64,000 bases of DNA from Aquabacterium sp. A7-Y (GCF_026153205.1 NZ_JAPFBW010000032.1:1-64000); one strand, 5' to 3'. Shown: positions 1 through 9,414, numbered from the stretch's first letter. Notes: generated by a model not told the origin, from the sequence alone. Made by a program: numbers and translations.

Positions 1-403
1 AGTGGCGCACGGTCGCGCCTACGCGTCAGGCTCGATGCCGTCGAGTCCTCCAGGCTCACACACGGGGAGCACGGGCGCGACCTGACGCTGATGCACGGCG
101 GCGAGGTGCTCGCGTCCTGAAGCCCGAGAGCCGGCGCTACCGGGCGCAGGACATGACGGTGTCGGTGCCGGCGATCGCCAGCTCGCCTGGCGCGACATCT
201 ATGTCGCGATGGGCGAGCCGGTGGGGCCGCGTGCCTGGGGGCTGCGGCTGCAGTACAAGCCCATGATCCTGTGGGTCTGGGGCGGCTTCGTGCTGATGAG
301 TGTCGGCGCCGTGCTGGCCGCCTGCGACCGCCGCTACCGCGCGCGGGAGCCCAATCGCCGCGCCGCGCCGGTGCTGCTGGCTGCTCCGGGAGACCCGTCA
401 TGA
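1..403 (+). pseudogene. ccmF: CcmF C-terminal end with broken reading frame
   Basis: This is the 3' end of the heme lyase subunit CcmF of system I cytochrome c maturation, an inner-membrane protein that helps attach heme to apocytochrome c. The last part (about 179-403) reads cleanly as the family ending, with RDIYVAMGEP, a final membrane helix and then DRRYR. Upstream, the family-like peptide continues only by changing frame. HGRAYA and RLDAVE are in different frames near 24-28. One base is missing near 114 (GEVLA, then LKPESRRYRAQDM). A CAGC unit seems lost near 175-184. The stop overlaps the ccmG start as ATGA. Either the gene is decaying or the sequence at this contig edge is poor; I cannot tell which. 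Confidence 0.6.
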
Positions 404-924
404 GGTGGCGCTACGCCTTGCCCTTGCTGGTGCTGGCCGCGCTGCTGCTGCTGTTCGCGCAGGGCCTGCGCCAGGACCCGCGCAGCCTGCCTTCGGCGTT
501 GCTGGGACGCCCGGCGCCGTCTTTCGTCGCGCCGGTGCTCGCCGCCCCGGGCGAAACGCTGTCGAGCGAGGCTTTGCGCGGCGGGCCCTGGGTGCTGAAC
601 GTCTGGGCGTCCTGGTGCGTTGCCTGCCGCGAGGAGCACGCCACGCTGCTCGATCTGGCGCGCCGCCAGGTCCCGCTCTACGGGCTGAACTACAAGGACG
701 CGCCGGCGGCGGCCCGGGCCTGGGTCGCCGGCTCGGGCGATCCCTACCGGCGTTCGGTGGTGGATGCCGACGGGCGCATCGGCATGGATTTCGGCGTCTA
801 CGGGGTGCCCGAGACCTTCGTCATCGATCGCAGCGGGGTGGTGCGCTACCGGCACGCCGGGCCCCTGACGCGGGAGCGGGTGGAGCGCGAGCTGCTGCCG
901 CTGCTGGAGCGGCTGAAATCATGA
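400..924 (+). CDS. ccmG: Thiol:disulfide interchange protein CcmG/DsbE
   Basis: This periplasmic, membrane-anchored thioredoxin-like protein keeps apocytochrome c cysteines reduced before heme ligation. It has 174 residues. One N-terminal helix (about 5-21) is followed by a thioredoxin fold with the redox pair in WCVAC (Cys73, Cys76) and the cis-proline segment GVPETF. The active site is VA between the cysteines rather than the commoner PT. The ATG at 400 is chosen because it overlaps the ccmF stop as ATGA, the usual coupling in this operon. The 3' end overlaps ccmH in the same way. The family and position are clear. Confidence 0.93.
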   Translation: MRWRYALPLLVLAALLLLFAQGLRQDPRSLPSALLGRPAPSFVAPVLAAPGETLSSEALRGGPWVLNVWASWCVACREEHATLLDLARRQVPLYGLNYKDAPAAARAWVAGSGDPYRRSVVDADGRIGMDFGVYGVPETFVIDRSGVVRYRHAGPLTRERVERELLPLLERLKS

Positions 925-1328
925 AACGGCGGCTTTGTCTTTTGCTCCTCACCTGGGCCTGCGCCGCGGCAGCGCAGCACGAAACCCGGCTGCAGACCCT
1001 GGCCGCCGAACTGCGTTGCCCGGTATGCCAGAACCAGAGCCTGGCCGACTCCAATGCCGAGCTGGCGGCGGACCTGCGCGAGGAGATCCGCCGCCAGCTG
1101 GCCGCAGGGCGCACCGACCAGCAGGTGCGGGACTTCATGGTGAGCCGGTATGGCGAGTTCGTGCTCTACGACCCGCCGCTGCAAACCCATACCGTCGTCC
1201 TGTGGGCGGCACCTTTCGCGATGCTGGTCGGTGCGGCGGGTGTGCTTGCATGGCGGGCGCGGGGGCGGTGCCAGCTCGCGCAGGCCTCGACCGGGGCTTC
1301 GACCCCGGCGTCGGAAGACCAGCCGTGA
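921..1328 (+). CDS. ccmH: Cytochrome c biogenesis protein CcmH
   Basis: CcmH is the membrane-anchored periplasmic oxidoreductase that works with CcmG and CcmF on apocytochrome c. It has 135 residues: a signal-like N-terminus to about residue 18, then the family signature RCPVCQNQS with the redox cysteines Cys33 and Cys36, a helical bundle, and one membrane helix (about 92-113). The start is the ATG at 921, overlapping the ccmG stop. The gene covers only the short CcmH domain, with the TPR part in the next gene, as in two-gene ccmH/ccmI arrangements. The stop overlaps the next start as GTGA. Confidence 0.93.
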   Translation: MKRRLCLLLLTWACAAAAQHETRLQTLAAELRCPVCQNQSLADSNAELAADLREEIRRQLAAGRTDQQVRDFMVSRYGEFVLYDPPLQTHTVVLWAAPFAMLVGAAGVLAWRARGRCQLAQASTGASTPASEDQP

Positions 1329-2014
1329 GCGCTGCCCTGGCCATGTTTTGGAGCCTGGCGGGCGGCTTGACGCTGCTGGTGGTGCTGGCCTTGTGGTGGC
1401 CGCTCGCCTCGCGAGGCGCGACTGAGGCGTCGGCCGGTCGCCTCCGGCGGGCCGGCTGGGCGCTCGCGGCCGGGGTTCCGGTGGCGGTGTCCTGGCTCTA
1501 CCTGCAGCTGGGCGCGCCCCGCACGCTGGAAGCCGCCGCCCAGCCACCGGTGCACCGCCTTGGCGAGACCGACATGGCCGGCGCCGTCGAAACACTGGCC
1601 CGTCGCCTGGAGGTGCAGCCACAGAATCTCGAGGGCTGGTTCATGCTGGCACGCTCCTATCAGGCCATGGAGCGCTGGAGCGATGCGGCCGCAGCCTACC
1701 GCCGGGCCCTCGGGCTCGCGCCCGAGGAGCCGCAGCTGCTCGCCGACCTGGCCGATGTGCTGGCGACCGCCCAGGGCGGCAGCCTTGAAGGGGAGCCGCG
1801 CGAGCTGGTCGAACGCGCGCTGCGTGCCGACCCCCACCATGCCAAGAGCCTCGCGCTGCTGGCCATCGCCGAGTTCCGGCAGCAGCGTTTCGCGCAGGCC
1901 ACGGTCCATTGGGAGCGCCTGCTGGCGAGCCAGCCGGCCGACTCCGAAGCGGCCTCGGTGGCCCGTCGAGGGATCGCGCAAGCGCGCGCCTTGCTGGGTC
2001 AGGACCGCGAGTAG
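1325..2014 (+). CDS. ccmI: CcmI/CycH-like TPR protein of cytochrome c maturation
   Basis: The product has 229 residues: two N-terminal membrane helices (about 5-24 and 42-62) and a periplasmic part made of tetratricopeptide repeats (for example the WFMLARSYQAMERWSDAAAAY region). Proteins of this kind present apocytochrome c to the CcmF/H heme lyase. I chose the GTG at 1325 because it overlaps the ccmH stop as GTGA; an ATG at 1343 is the alternative. It is the last gene of the ccm run. The next gene is on the opposite strand, with its stop at 2046. Confidence 0.85.
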   Translation: MSAALAMFWSLAGGLTLLVVLALWWPLASRGATEASAGRLRRAGWALAAGVPVAVSWLYLQLGAPRTLEAAAQPPVHRLGETDMAGAVETLARRLEVQPQNLEGWFMLARSYQAMERWSDAAAAYRRALGLAPEEPQLLADLADVLATAQGGSLEGEPRELVERALRADPHHAKSLALLAIAEFRQQRFAQATVHWERLLASQPADSEAASVARRGIAQARALLGQDRE

Positions 2015-2045
2015 CAGGCCACGCCCGGGCAGGGAGGTTGGGCAG

Positions 2046-4730
2046 TCACGGGCGCTCTGCGGCCGCGGCGGCCTGCGCGAGCTGCAGTTCGAGCCTCACG
2101 ACCCCGGAGGGCGGCTGCGAGGTGACGATCTCGAAGCCGGCACGTCGCGCCAACCCCAGCATCGCGGTGTTCTCGCTCAGCACGTCGCCGACCAGCCGGG
2201 GGGTGCCTTGCGCCCGGGTATAGCGCAGCAGGTGCTCCAGCAGCAGGCGGCCCAGGCCCTGGCCCTTGAGATCGGAGCGGACGATGAGGGCGAACTCGGC
2301 CTCGCTGTTGTCGGGGTCGCGCACACTGCGCGCGACCCCGAGGGTTTCCGGCTGCCCCGAGGCGTCCTGGCGCACCGCGATGAAGGCCATTTCGCGTTCG
2401 TAGTCGATCTGCGTCAGGCGCGCCAGTTCGCTGGGCGGCAATTCGCTGCGGGTCTGGAAGATGCGCAGACGGATGTCCTCCGGCTCCAGACGCTCCAGGA
2501 AGCGACGGTGCTGTGCCCCGTCCTCGGGACGCACCGGCCGCAGCAGCAGCGGCTGTCCCTGCCAGGTCGTCTCCTGCGCCCATTCGCCGGGGTAGGGTCG
2601 GATGGCAAAGCGGTCGGCGCCGGCCACCGCCTGGGGCGCGATCCGGATGCGCGCGTCGAGACCCAGCACGCCGGTCTCGTCCACGCACAGCGGGTTGATG
2701 TCGAGTTCGGCGAGCCGAGGCAAGTCCGCGAGCATCTGGGACACCGCGATCAGCACGTCGTAGAGGGCGTCAAGCCGGGCGGGAGGATGGTCGCGGTAGC
2801 CGGCCAGCAGACGCGCCACGCGGGTGCGAGACAGCACTTCGGCCGCGAGGTTGCGATTCAAGGGCGGCAGGGCGATGGCGCGGTCCGCGTTGACCTCGAC
2901 GGCGGTGCCGCCCTGGCCGCACAGGATGACGGGGCCGAAGACCGGATCGATGCTGGCGCCGACGATCAGCTCGACGGCATGCGGGCGCTGAACCATGGGC
3001 TGCACCGTGAAGCCCTCGATGCGAGCGCCGTGGCGCAGTGCCTGCACCCTGGTCAGCATCTCGTCGGCCGCATGCGCCAGGCTGGGCTCGTCGCGCAGGT
3101 CCAGGCGCACGCCGCCGACGTCGGACTTGTGGGTGATCTCGGGCGAGAGGATCTTGAGCGCCACCGGAAAACCGACCGAGCGCGCCGCCTGCACCGCTGC
3201 CTCGGCCGAAGCGGCCACGGCCAGCGTCGGGACCACCGGCACGCCGTAGGCCGAGAGCACCTGCTTGGCCTCCTGCGCGGTGAGCCATTCGCGGCCGCGC
3301 GCCTCGGCCGACGCGAAGATGGCGCGCGCGGCCGCCACGTCCGGCGGCGGGCTCTCGCTGGCGGCCGGCGCCTGCAGCAGCGTGTCCTGGTTGTGCCGGT
3401 AGGTGCGCAGCAGGCCAAAGGCGCGCACCGCGTCCTCGGGGGTCGGGTAGTCCGGAACACCGGCGGACACGAAATTGTGCCGGGCCGTCGCGACCGCCGT
3501 GTCGCCGAGCCAGCAGCTCATCACGCGCGACGGCGTCGCCTCGATGAGCGGCAGGCAGGCTTGCGCAATCGCGCTGCTCGGCACGATGGCCGTCGGCGCA
3601 TGCAGGAACAGCACAGCGCCGGCCTGGGGATCGTCGAGCAGGGCGGACAGCGTGGCGACATAACGCTCGACGGGTGCGTCGCCGATGATGTCGACCGGGT
3701 TGCCGCGTGACCAGTTCGACGGCAGCACCTCGTCGAGGCGCCGCAGCAGGTCCGGACCGGGATCCTGCAGCGGCACGCCGGCCAGCGCCGCCGCATCGGC
3801 CGCCATCACCCCGGCGCCTCCGCCGTTGCTCATGATGGTGAGCGTCTCGGCGCGGTTGTCGCGGAAGCGGGCCAGCGTCTCGGCGGCGCTGAAGAGTTCC
3901 TGCAGGGTGTCCACGCGCAGCATGCCGGCGCGGCGGATCGCCGCGTCGAAGACCAGGTCCGAGCCGGCCAGCGCGCCGGTATGGGAGGCGGCCGCGCGCA
4001 CGCCGTGGCCGGCACGGCCAGCCTTGACGACGATGACGGGCTTGTTGCGGGCCGCCGCGCGGGCGGCCGACATGAACTTGCGCGGCGACTCGATCGATTC
4101 GATGTAAAGGAGGATGGAGCGCGTGTGCGGGTCGCTGGCGAGGTGGTCGAGCAGGTCCCCGAAGTCGACGTCGCAGTGCTCGCCGAGCGATACCAGGTGC
4201 GAGAAGCCGATGCGGCGGCTGCCGGCCCAGTCGAGCACCGCGGTCAGCAGGGCGCCCGACTGCGTCACGAAGGCGAGCCCGCCCGGCAGCGCGCCGGTGT
4301 GCGCGAAGCTGGCGTTCAGACCGGCTCGCGGGGTGAGCAGGCCGATGCAGTTGGGTCCCAGCAGCCGCACCAGGTGCGGCCGGGCGGCGGCAAGCGCGGC
4401 CTGTTTCTGGGCGGCGTCCAGCCCGGCGGTGACGATGATGACCGCCCGGGTGCCGAGGGTGCCAAGCTCGGCGACGAGCTTCGGCACGGTCTGCGGTGGC
4501 GTGCAGACGACGGCCAGGTCGGGGACCCGCGGGAGGTCGGTGGCATGCCGGTAGACCGGTTGTCCGTCAAGCGTCGCATGGCGCAGGTTGACGGCGAACA
4601 GCGGCCCGGCGAAGCCGCCGCTGCGCAGATTGCGCCACACCGTGGCGCCGACGCTGCCGGGACGGTCGGAGGCGCCGAACACGGCCACCGAGGCAGGGTC
4701 CAGCAGTCGGTCGAGATGTCGGAGGGTCAC
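2046..4730 (-). CDS. Protein acetyltransferase (NDP-forming acyl-CoA synthetase-GNAT fusion, Pat-like)
   Basis: This 894-residue fusion belongs to the Pat/YfiQ-type protein lysine acetyltransferases. Domain order is a CoA-binding Rossmann domain (about 5-135, with VAVFGASDRPGSVG), succinyl-CoA-ligase-like domains (about 150-460), ATP-grasp (about 480-700) and a C-terminal GNAT domain (about 735-885, with LKGQGLGRLL for acetyl-CoA). The motif SHTGALAG keeps the histidine that is phosphorylated in true NDP-forming synthetases, so residual ligase activity cannot be excluded. Known relatives acetylate acetyl-CoA synthetase and other enzymes. The start is a GTG preceded by GGAGAAG. It lies 12 bases after a UspA stop, so the two genes probably form an operon. 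Confidence 0.88.
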   Translation of the reverse strand: MTLRHLDRLLDPASVAVFGASDRPGSVGATVWRNLRSGGFAGPLFAVNLRHATLDGQPVYRHATDLPRVPDLAVVCTPPQTVPKLVAELGTLGTRAVIIVTAGLDAAQKQAALAAARPHLVRLLGPNCIGLLTPRAGLNASFAHTGALPGGLAFVTQSGALLTAVLDWAGSRRIGFSHLVSLGEHCDVDFGDLLDHLASDPHTRSILLYIESIESPRKFMSAARAAARNKPVIVVKAGRAGHGVRAAASHTGALAGSDLVFDAAIRRAGMLRVDTLQELFSAAETLARFRDNRAETLTIMSNGGGAGVMAADAAALAGVPLQDPGPDLLRRLDEVLPSNWSRGNPVDIIGDAPVERYVATLSALLDDPQAGAVLFLHAPTAIVPSSAIAQACLPLIEATPSRVMSCWLGDTAVATARHNFVSAGVPDYPTPEDAVRAFGLLRTYRHNQDTLLQAPAASESPPPDVAAARAIFASAEARGREWLTAQEAKQVLSAYGVPVVPTLAVAASAEAAVQAARSVGFPVALKILSPEITHKSDVGGVRLDLRDEPSLAHAADEMLTRVQALRHGARIEGFTVQPMVQRPHAVELIVGASIDPVFGPVILCGQGGTAVEVNADRAIALPPLNRNLAAEVLSRTRVARLLAGYRDHPPARLDALYDVLIAVSQMLADLPRLAELDINPLCVDETGVLGLDARIRIAPQAVAGADRFAIRPYPGEWAQETTWQGQPLLLRPVRPEDGAQHRRFLERLEPEDIRLRIFQTRSELPPSELARLTQIDYEREMAFIAVRQDASGQPETLGVARSVRDPDNSEAEFALIVRSDLKGQGLGRLLLEHLLRYTRAQGTPRLVGDVLSENTAMLGLARRAGFEIVTSQPPSGVVRLELQLAQAAAAAERP

Positions 4731-4742
4731 GCGCTTCTCCTG

Positions 4743-5588
4743 TCAATGTGACATCAGCACCGGCACCTGCATGTCCGCCAGGACTGCACGGGTGGCGCCA
4801 CCCAACACCAGCTCGGTAAGACGCGAGTGCCCGTAGCAGCCCATCACCAGCAGGTCCGCGCCTTGTTCCGACACCTTATGCAGCAGCTGACGGCCTAGCC
4901 TGCCGCGGTGCGGCTCGCGGGACAGTCCGGCAATGACGCTGTGCCGGGCGAGCCAGCCCAGCAGGTGCTCCGGCTGAGGTCGAGGGCAGGACGGGCCGTG
5001 GTCGAGGTCCTCTTCGTCGAACACCACCACCTGCACGGCCGACGCGGCGCGCAGCAGCGGCAGGGCGTCGAAGATCGCGCGGGTCGCTTCCCGGCTGCCG
5101 TTCCACGCCACCAGCACACGTGAGCCGACCACCGGGAACTCGCCCTTGATCGGAACGAGCAGCACGGGGCGTCCGCTGCAGAGGATGACATGTTGAGGAA
5201 ACGCCCAGGGCACGGCTGGCGTCGGTGCCCGGTGGTCCGCCTGGCCGATGACCAGCAGGTCGGCGCAGGCCGCGTGCTGGATCATCGAGGGGGTGGGATC
5301 CTGGGCATCGACGTGGGTGTCGAAGGATGGGACCTCGAGCTCTTTGGCCTGTTGCGCGCAGTCCCCTGCGACCCGCCGAGCGCGTTCGATCAGGGCCTCG
5401 AGGCTGAAGTGCTGGAACTCGGGGCCCGCGACTGGCGGCCAGGGGCTGCCGGGAATCTCGGAACGTCCACTGGGCGCCAAACCGATCAGGTGGCTCTGGT
5501 GGGCACGCGCCAGTGCGGCGGCCACCCCGATCCGGGTGCGGGTGCGGGCATCGTCGTCGAGATAGACGAGTATGGTTCGATAGCTCAT
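4743..5588 (-). CDS. Double-domain universal stress protein (UspA family), copy 1
   Basis: This cytoplasmic protein has 281 residues and two tandem Usp domains. The second carries the ATP-binding loop GCYGHSRLTELVLGG before the ending VPVLMSH. It begins MSYRTILVYLDDD; the ATG is preceded by AAGGAAATCGCC. Proteins of this family bind ATP or act in survival under starvation and low oxygen; a specific substrate is not known. It lies upstream of the acetyltransferase gene and diverges from the P-type ATPase. An FNR-like palindrome sits in the shared gap. It is a paralogue of the two Usp genes at 8525-10239, with the same ending. Confidence 0.9.
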   Translation of the reverse strand: MSYRTILVYLDDDARTRTRIGVAAALARAHQSHLIGLAPSGRSEIPGSPWPPVAGPEFQHFSLEALIERARRVAGDCAQQAKELEVPSFDTHVDAQDPTPSMIQHAACADLLVIGQADHRAPTPAVPWAFPQHVILCSGRPVLLVPIKGEFPVVGSRVLVAWNGSREATRAIFDALPLLRAASAVQVVVFDEEDLDHGPSCPRPQPEHLLGWLARHSVIAGLSREPHRGRLGRQLLHKVSEQGADLLVMGCYGHSRLTELVLGGATRAVLADMQVPVLMSH

Positions 5589-5870
5589 GGCGATTTCCTT
5601 GGCTGGCGGAGCGGCCTGTTGGAGCGGCCTGTTCGGCCTTGCCCGCGTCGGCGGTGAAGCCGGCAATCCCCGATGGCCGGTGACCCGGGGGCAGCGGGTA
5701 CAAAAGAGAAGGTTTGGTCGATTCATTGTTCTGGGTCAAGGAGGCCGCGGGCTTGATCCGGCTCAATTCCGAGGCCGTCGTGATCGAACGGCACCTCACG
5801 AGCGGCTTGCGCGGTCCTGCGCAGCGACGCACTTTCCAACCGCCATGCCACTGCCAGGGAGTTCACCCCG
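5589..5870. promoter_or_regulatory. Divergent promoter region with an FNR/ANR-like box (5753-5766)
   Basis: This gap holds no gene I can support. TTGAT-CCGG-CTCAA at 5753-5766 matches 9 of the 10 fixed positions of the FNR consensus TTGAT-N4-ATCAA. It lies between the divergent starts of the Usp/acetyltransferase pair and the ATPase, so one site could serve both. I did not identify convincing -35/-10 boxes. Confidence 0.6.
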
Positions 5871-8531
5871 ATGCTCGCCCCCTTCCCAGAAAACCCAGCG
5901 ACCGACCGGGCGGCACGGCCCGAGCGCTCCCATCTGCAAACGGCTGCAGTGGTGGCCCACGCGCTGGGCGTCGACCCCGAGACGGGTCTCTCCGCCGACG
6001 AGGTGCAGTGCCGCCGCGCCCGGCACGGGGACAACAGGCTGCCCGAGGCGCCTCCACGGGGCCTGCTGCGCCGGCTGCTGGACCAGTTCGGCGATTTCAT
6101 GACGCTGGTCCTGCTCGTCGCGGCCGGTGTGTCGGGGTGGATCGGTGACTGGTCCGACACGGTGGCCATCCTGGTGATCGTGATCCTCAACGCCCTGATG
6201 GGCTTGAGCCAGGAGTGGCGCGCCGACCGCGCGCTGCAGGCGCTCCAGCGGCTGGCAGCGCCGATGGCGATGGTGCGGCGTGAGGGCCGCCATGCGGAGA
6301 TCCCGGCCGACCAGCTGGTCCCGGGCGATGTGGTGCTGCTCGAAGCGGGCCGTGTGGTGCCGGCCGACCTGCGGCTGCACCAGGTCGCCCAACTGCGCGT
6401 CGACGAGTCGACGCTGACCGGGGAATCGATGCCGGTCGAGAAGCAGGCTGCGCCGCTCGGCGAGGAGGCGCAGGCGCTCGGCGACCGGCTCAACATGGCC
6501 TACAAGGGCACGCTGGTCGCGCACGGGCGTGCCAGCGGCCTGGTGGTCGCGACGGGCCCCCGGACCGAACTGGGGAAGGTGGCGGGCCTGCTGGACACGC
6601 AGACCGAGCGCAGCACCCCGCTGCAACGGCGGCTGGCCGCCTTCGGCCGCCGTCTGTCGCTGGTCGTGCTGGCCGTCTGCGGCCTCATCTTCGCCCTCGG
6701 CCTGCTGCGCGGCGAGCCCTGGATGCTGATGGGGCTGACGGCCATCAGCCTGGCGGTCGCCGCCATCCCGGAAGCGCTGCCCGCGGTCGTGACCGTGCTG
6801 CTGGCGCTCGGCGCCCGCCGCATGGTGCGGGTGCAGGCACTGGTGCGCCGGCTGCCCTCGGTGGAGACCTTGGGCTCGGTCACCACCATCTGTTCCGACA
6901 AGACCGGCACGCTGACACAGAACCGGATGCAGGTGGCCGCTCACCACGTCGCCGGCGTCCCGGGGCGGGCCGCCGAGCAGCGCCTGTGGCAAGCCTGCCT
7001 GCTGTGCAACGATGCGCAGCGCGACGCAGCCGGCGCCTGGGCCGGAGATCCCACCGAAATCGCGCTGGCAGAAGGTGCGCTGGGCGCCGGCGTCGATGGC
7101 GCCGCGCTGCTGCACACGCACCCGCGGCGCCACGAGTGGCCGTTCGATTCGGAGCGCAAGCGCATGAGCACGCTGCACCCGGCGGGCGAGGGCTGGACGG
7201 TCGTGACCAAGGGAGCGCCCGAGTCGGTGCTGCCGCTGTGCGACGTGGAGGCGGCGCCGGCCGGGCGGCCACTCGAGCGTGCTGCGGTGCTGGCGCAGGC
7301 CCAGGCGTTCGCAGCGCGTGGCATGCGCGTGCTCGCGGTCGCCTGCCGGTCTTGGGAGCGGCGGCCGGACGACCTGACGGCCGACCAGGTCGAGGTGGGG
7401 CTGCAGCTGCTCGGGCTGGTTGCCCTCGTCGATCCGCCGCGTCCGCAGGCGTTTGCCGCGGTGGCCGAGTGCAAGAGCGCGGGGATACGACCGGTGATGA
7501 TCACCGGCGACCATCCGGCCACGGCGCTCGCGATCGCGCGCGAGCTGGGCATTGCCGGCCCCGGCGAGGACCGCGTGATGACAGGCGCGGAGCTCGCCCA
7601 GCTCGACGAAACGCAGCTCGAAGGCGTTGTCGGATCGGTGCCGGTTTACGCGCGTGTCGACCCGCTGCAGAAGATCCGCATCGTGGAGGCCCTGCAGCGG
7701 CGCGGCCACTATGTCGCCATGACCGGAGACGGTGTCAACGACGCACCGGCGCTCAAGCGCGCAGACATTGGCGTGGCCATGGGGCAGGGCGGGACGGACG
7801 TGGCACGCGAGGCGGCCAGCCTGGTGCTGCTGGACGACAACTTTGCGAGCATCGTCGCCGCGGTGCGGGAAGGCCGTCGCATCTTCGACAACATCCGCAA
7901 GTTCATCCGCTACGCGCTGAGCGGCAACTCGGGCGAGATCTGGACGCTGTTCCTGGCGCCGCTGCTCGGGCTGCCGATGCCGCTGCTGCCCATCCATATC
8001 CTGTGGGTGAACCTGGTCACCGACGGGCTGCCGGGACTTGCGCTCGCCGCCGAGCCGCCCGAGCCCGGGGTCATGCAGCGGCCGCCGCGGCCCCCGGACG
8101 AAAGCCTGTTCGCCCATGGCCTGTGGCAGCACGCCGTGTGGATCGGGCTGTTGATCGCCGGCCTGTGTCTGGCGGTCCAGGCCTGGGCAGTGCGCGAGGG
8201 TGGAACGCAGGGGCAGACCCTGGTGTTCATGGTGCTGACGTTGTCGCAGCTGGCGCACGTGCTGGCGATCCGCTCCGAAACGCAGTCGCTGCTGTCGCTC
8301 GGCCTGCTGAGCAACAGGCCCCTGGCGGGGGCGGTGCTGCTGAGCTTGGTCATGCAGCTGGCCACGGTCTACGTGCCGCCCCTGCAGGGGATATTCCACA
8401 CCGAGGCACTGAGCCTCGCCGAACTCGGCGTCTGCCTGGCTTGTGCGGCTGTCGTGTTCCTCGCGGTCGAAGCCGAGAAAGCCTGGAGGCGGGCGCGCGG
8501 GCGGGCCGCCCGCCTCGCACCGGTTCAATGA
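5871..8531 (+). CDS. P-type cation ATPase, Ca2+ (P2A) type
   Basis: This 886-residue membrane pump uses ATP to move a cation, most likely Ca2+ (or Mn2+). Motifs in order are TGES (183-186, actuator), PEALP in helix M4 (300-304), the phosphorylation site DKTGTLT (Asp343), KGAPE for nucleotide binding and MTGDGVNDAP (about 617-626). In the later membrane helices, NSGE and NLVTD reproduce the Ca2+-ligand positions of M5 and M6 in SERCA pumps, which argues against a heavy-metal (P1B) pump. The N-terminus is typical of this class. The gene diverges from uspA copy 1, and its stop codon overlaps that of the next, convergent gene. Confidence 0.88.
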   Translation: MLAPFPENPATDRAARPERSHLQTAAVVAHALGVDPETGLSADEVQCRRARHGDNRLPEAPPRGLLRRLLDQFGDFMTLVLLVAAGVSGWIGDWSDTVAILVIVILNALMGLSQEWRADRALQALQRLAAPMAMVRREGRHAEIPADQLVPGDVVLLEAGRVVPADLRLHQVAQLRVDESTLTGESMPVEKQAAPLGEEAQALGDRLNMAYKGTLVAHGRASGLVVATGPRTELGKVAGLLDTQTERSTPLQRRLAAFGRRLSLVVLAVCGLIFALGLLRGEPWMLMGLTAISLAVAAIPEALPAVVTVLLALGARRMVRVQALVRRLPSVETLGSVTTICSDKTGTLTQNRMQVAAHHVAGVPGRAAEQRLWQACLLCNDAQRDAAGAWAGDPTEIALAEGALGAGVDGAALLHTHPRRHEWPFDSERKRMSTLHPAGEGWTVVTKGAPESVLPLCDVEAAPAGRPLERAAVLAQAQAFAARGMRVLAVACRSWERRPDDLTADQVEVGLQLLGLVALVDPPRPQAFAAVAECKSAGIRPVMITGDHPATALAIARELGIAGPGEDRVMTGAELAQLDETQLEGVVGSVPVYARVDPLQKIRIVEALQRRGHYVAMTGDGVNDAPALKRADIGVAMGQGGTDVAREAASLVLLDDNFASIVAAVREGRRIFDNIRKFIRYALSGNSGEIWTLFLAPLLGLPMPLLPIHILWVNLVTDGLPGLALAAEPPEPGVMQRPPRPPDESLFAHGLWQHAVWIGLLIAGLCLAVQAWAVREGGTQGQTLVFMVLTLSQLAHVLAIRSETQSLLSLGLLSNRPLAGAVLLSLVMQLATVYVPPLQGIFHTEALSLAELGVCLACAAVVFLAVEAEKAWRRARGRAARLAPVQ

Positions 8532-9361
8532 GACATCAGCACCGGCACCGTCATCTGCGCCAGCAGCGTTCGGGTGACGCCGCCCAGCAGGAACTCCGAG
8601 AGTCGCGTATGGCCGTAGGCGCCCATCACGATCAGGTCGGCGCCCTGGTGTGCCGCCTTGGACAGCAGGGCTTCTCCGGCGTCGATGTTGGTCACGTCGA
8701 TGTGGCCCTGTGCCGCCACGCCCTGGCGGGCGAGCCAGGCGCAGCTGTCGTCCAGTCGCGACCCGAGCAGTTCGGTGCCGCTGGGCGAGTCGAAGTACTG
8801 CAGGTGGACCTCGCCGGCGCGGCGCAGCAGGGGCAGGGCGTCGCACAGGGCACGGGCGGCCTCGCGGCTGCCGTTCCAGGCCACCAGCACCTTCTGGCCC
8901 AGGCCCGCGAAGCTGCCCCGGCGGGGCAGCACCAGCACCGGCCGCCCCGCCTGCAGGATCAGGCGCTCGGGAAAGTCCGGCTGCACGGCAGTGTCGCGGG
9001 CTTCGCGGTCGGTCTGCCCGATGACGGTGAGGTCGCAGGAGCGCGCCTGTTGCACCATGCCGGGCAAGGGGTCGCCATGGTACACGCGGGCGGCATAGGA
9101 GGGCAAACCCGCGCCTCGCAGACGAAGCAAAAAGCTGTCAGCCAGCGCCTGAGCATTCCTTTCCAGGCATTCGATCGACAGCTGGAGGTGGTCCGGGCCG
9201 CCGAGCGAGGCGCCGATCGATCCCGGCACGTCCATCCATCCGGTCGGGGCCAGTCCGAGCAGGTGGCTGCCATAGGTGCGTGCCAGGCTGGTCGCCACGG
9301 CCACGCGCTCGTCGCATCGCGCCGAGCCGTCCAGGTGCACGAGGATGCTTCTGTAGTCCAT
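8525..9361 (-). CDS. Double-domain universal stress protein, copy 2
   Basis: The product has 278 residues, two UspA domains and begins MDYRSILVHLDGS. The second domain has the ATP-loop pattern GAYGHTRLSEFLLGG and ends VPVLMSH, like the other two copies. It follows copy 3 after a 53-base gap on the same strand, so the two are probably co-transcribed from the promoter region beyond 10239. The stop (8525-8527) lies inside the 3' end of the convergent ATPase gene. The role in nucleotide-dependent stress survival is inferred from the family. Confidence 0.9.
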   Translation of the reverse strand: MDYRSILVHLDGSARCDERVAVATSLARTYGSHLLGLAPTGWMDVPGSIGASLGGPDHLQLSIECLERNAQALADSFLLRLRGAGLPSYAARVYHGDPLPGMVQQARSCDLTVIGQTDREARDTAVQPDFPERLILQAGRPVLVLPRRGSFAGLGQKVLVAWNGSREAARALCDALPLLRRAGEVHLQYFDSPSGTELLGSRLDDSCAWLARQGVAAQGHIDVTNIDAGEALLSKAAHQGADLIVMGAYGHTRLSEFLLGGVTRTLLAQMTVPVLMSH

Positions 9362-9414
9362 GATCGCTTCCGGTGAGGGAGTTCGGGGAAGGGGCGGCGG
9401 CCGGGCCGGCCGAC

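Noticed and set aside
5796-8846. 1016-residue open frame antisense to the P-type ATPase
   Set aside because: It is a shadow of a gene with complete ATPase motifs; its composition is Arg/Gln/His-rich and without domains.
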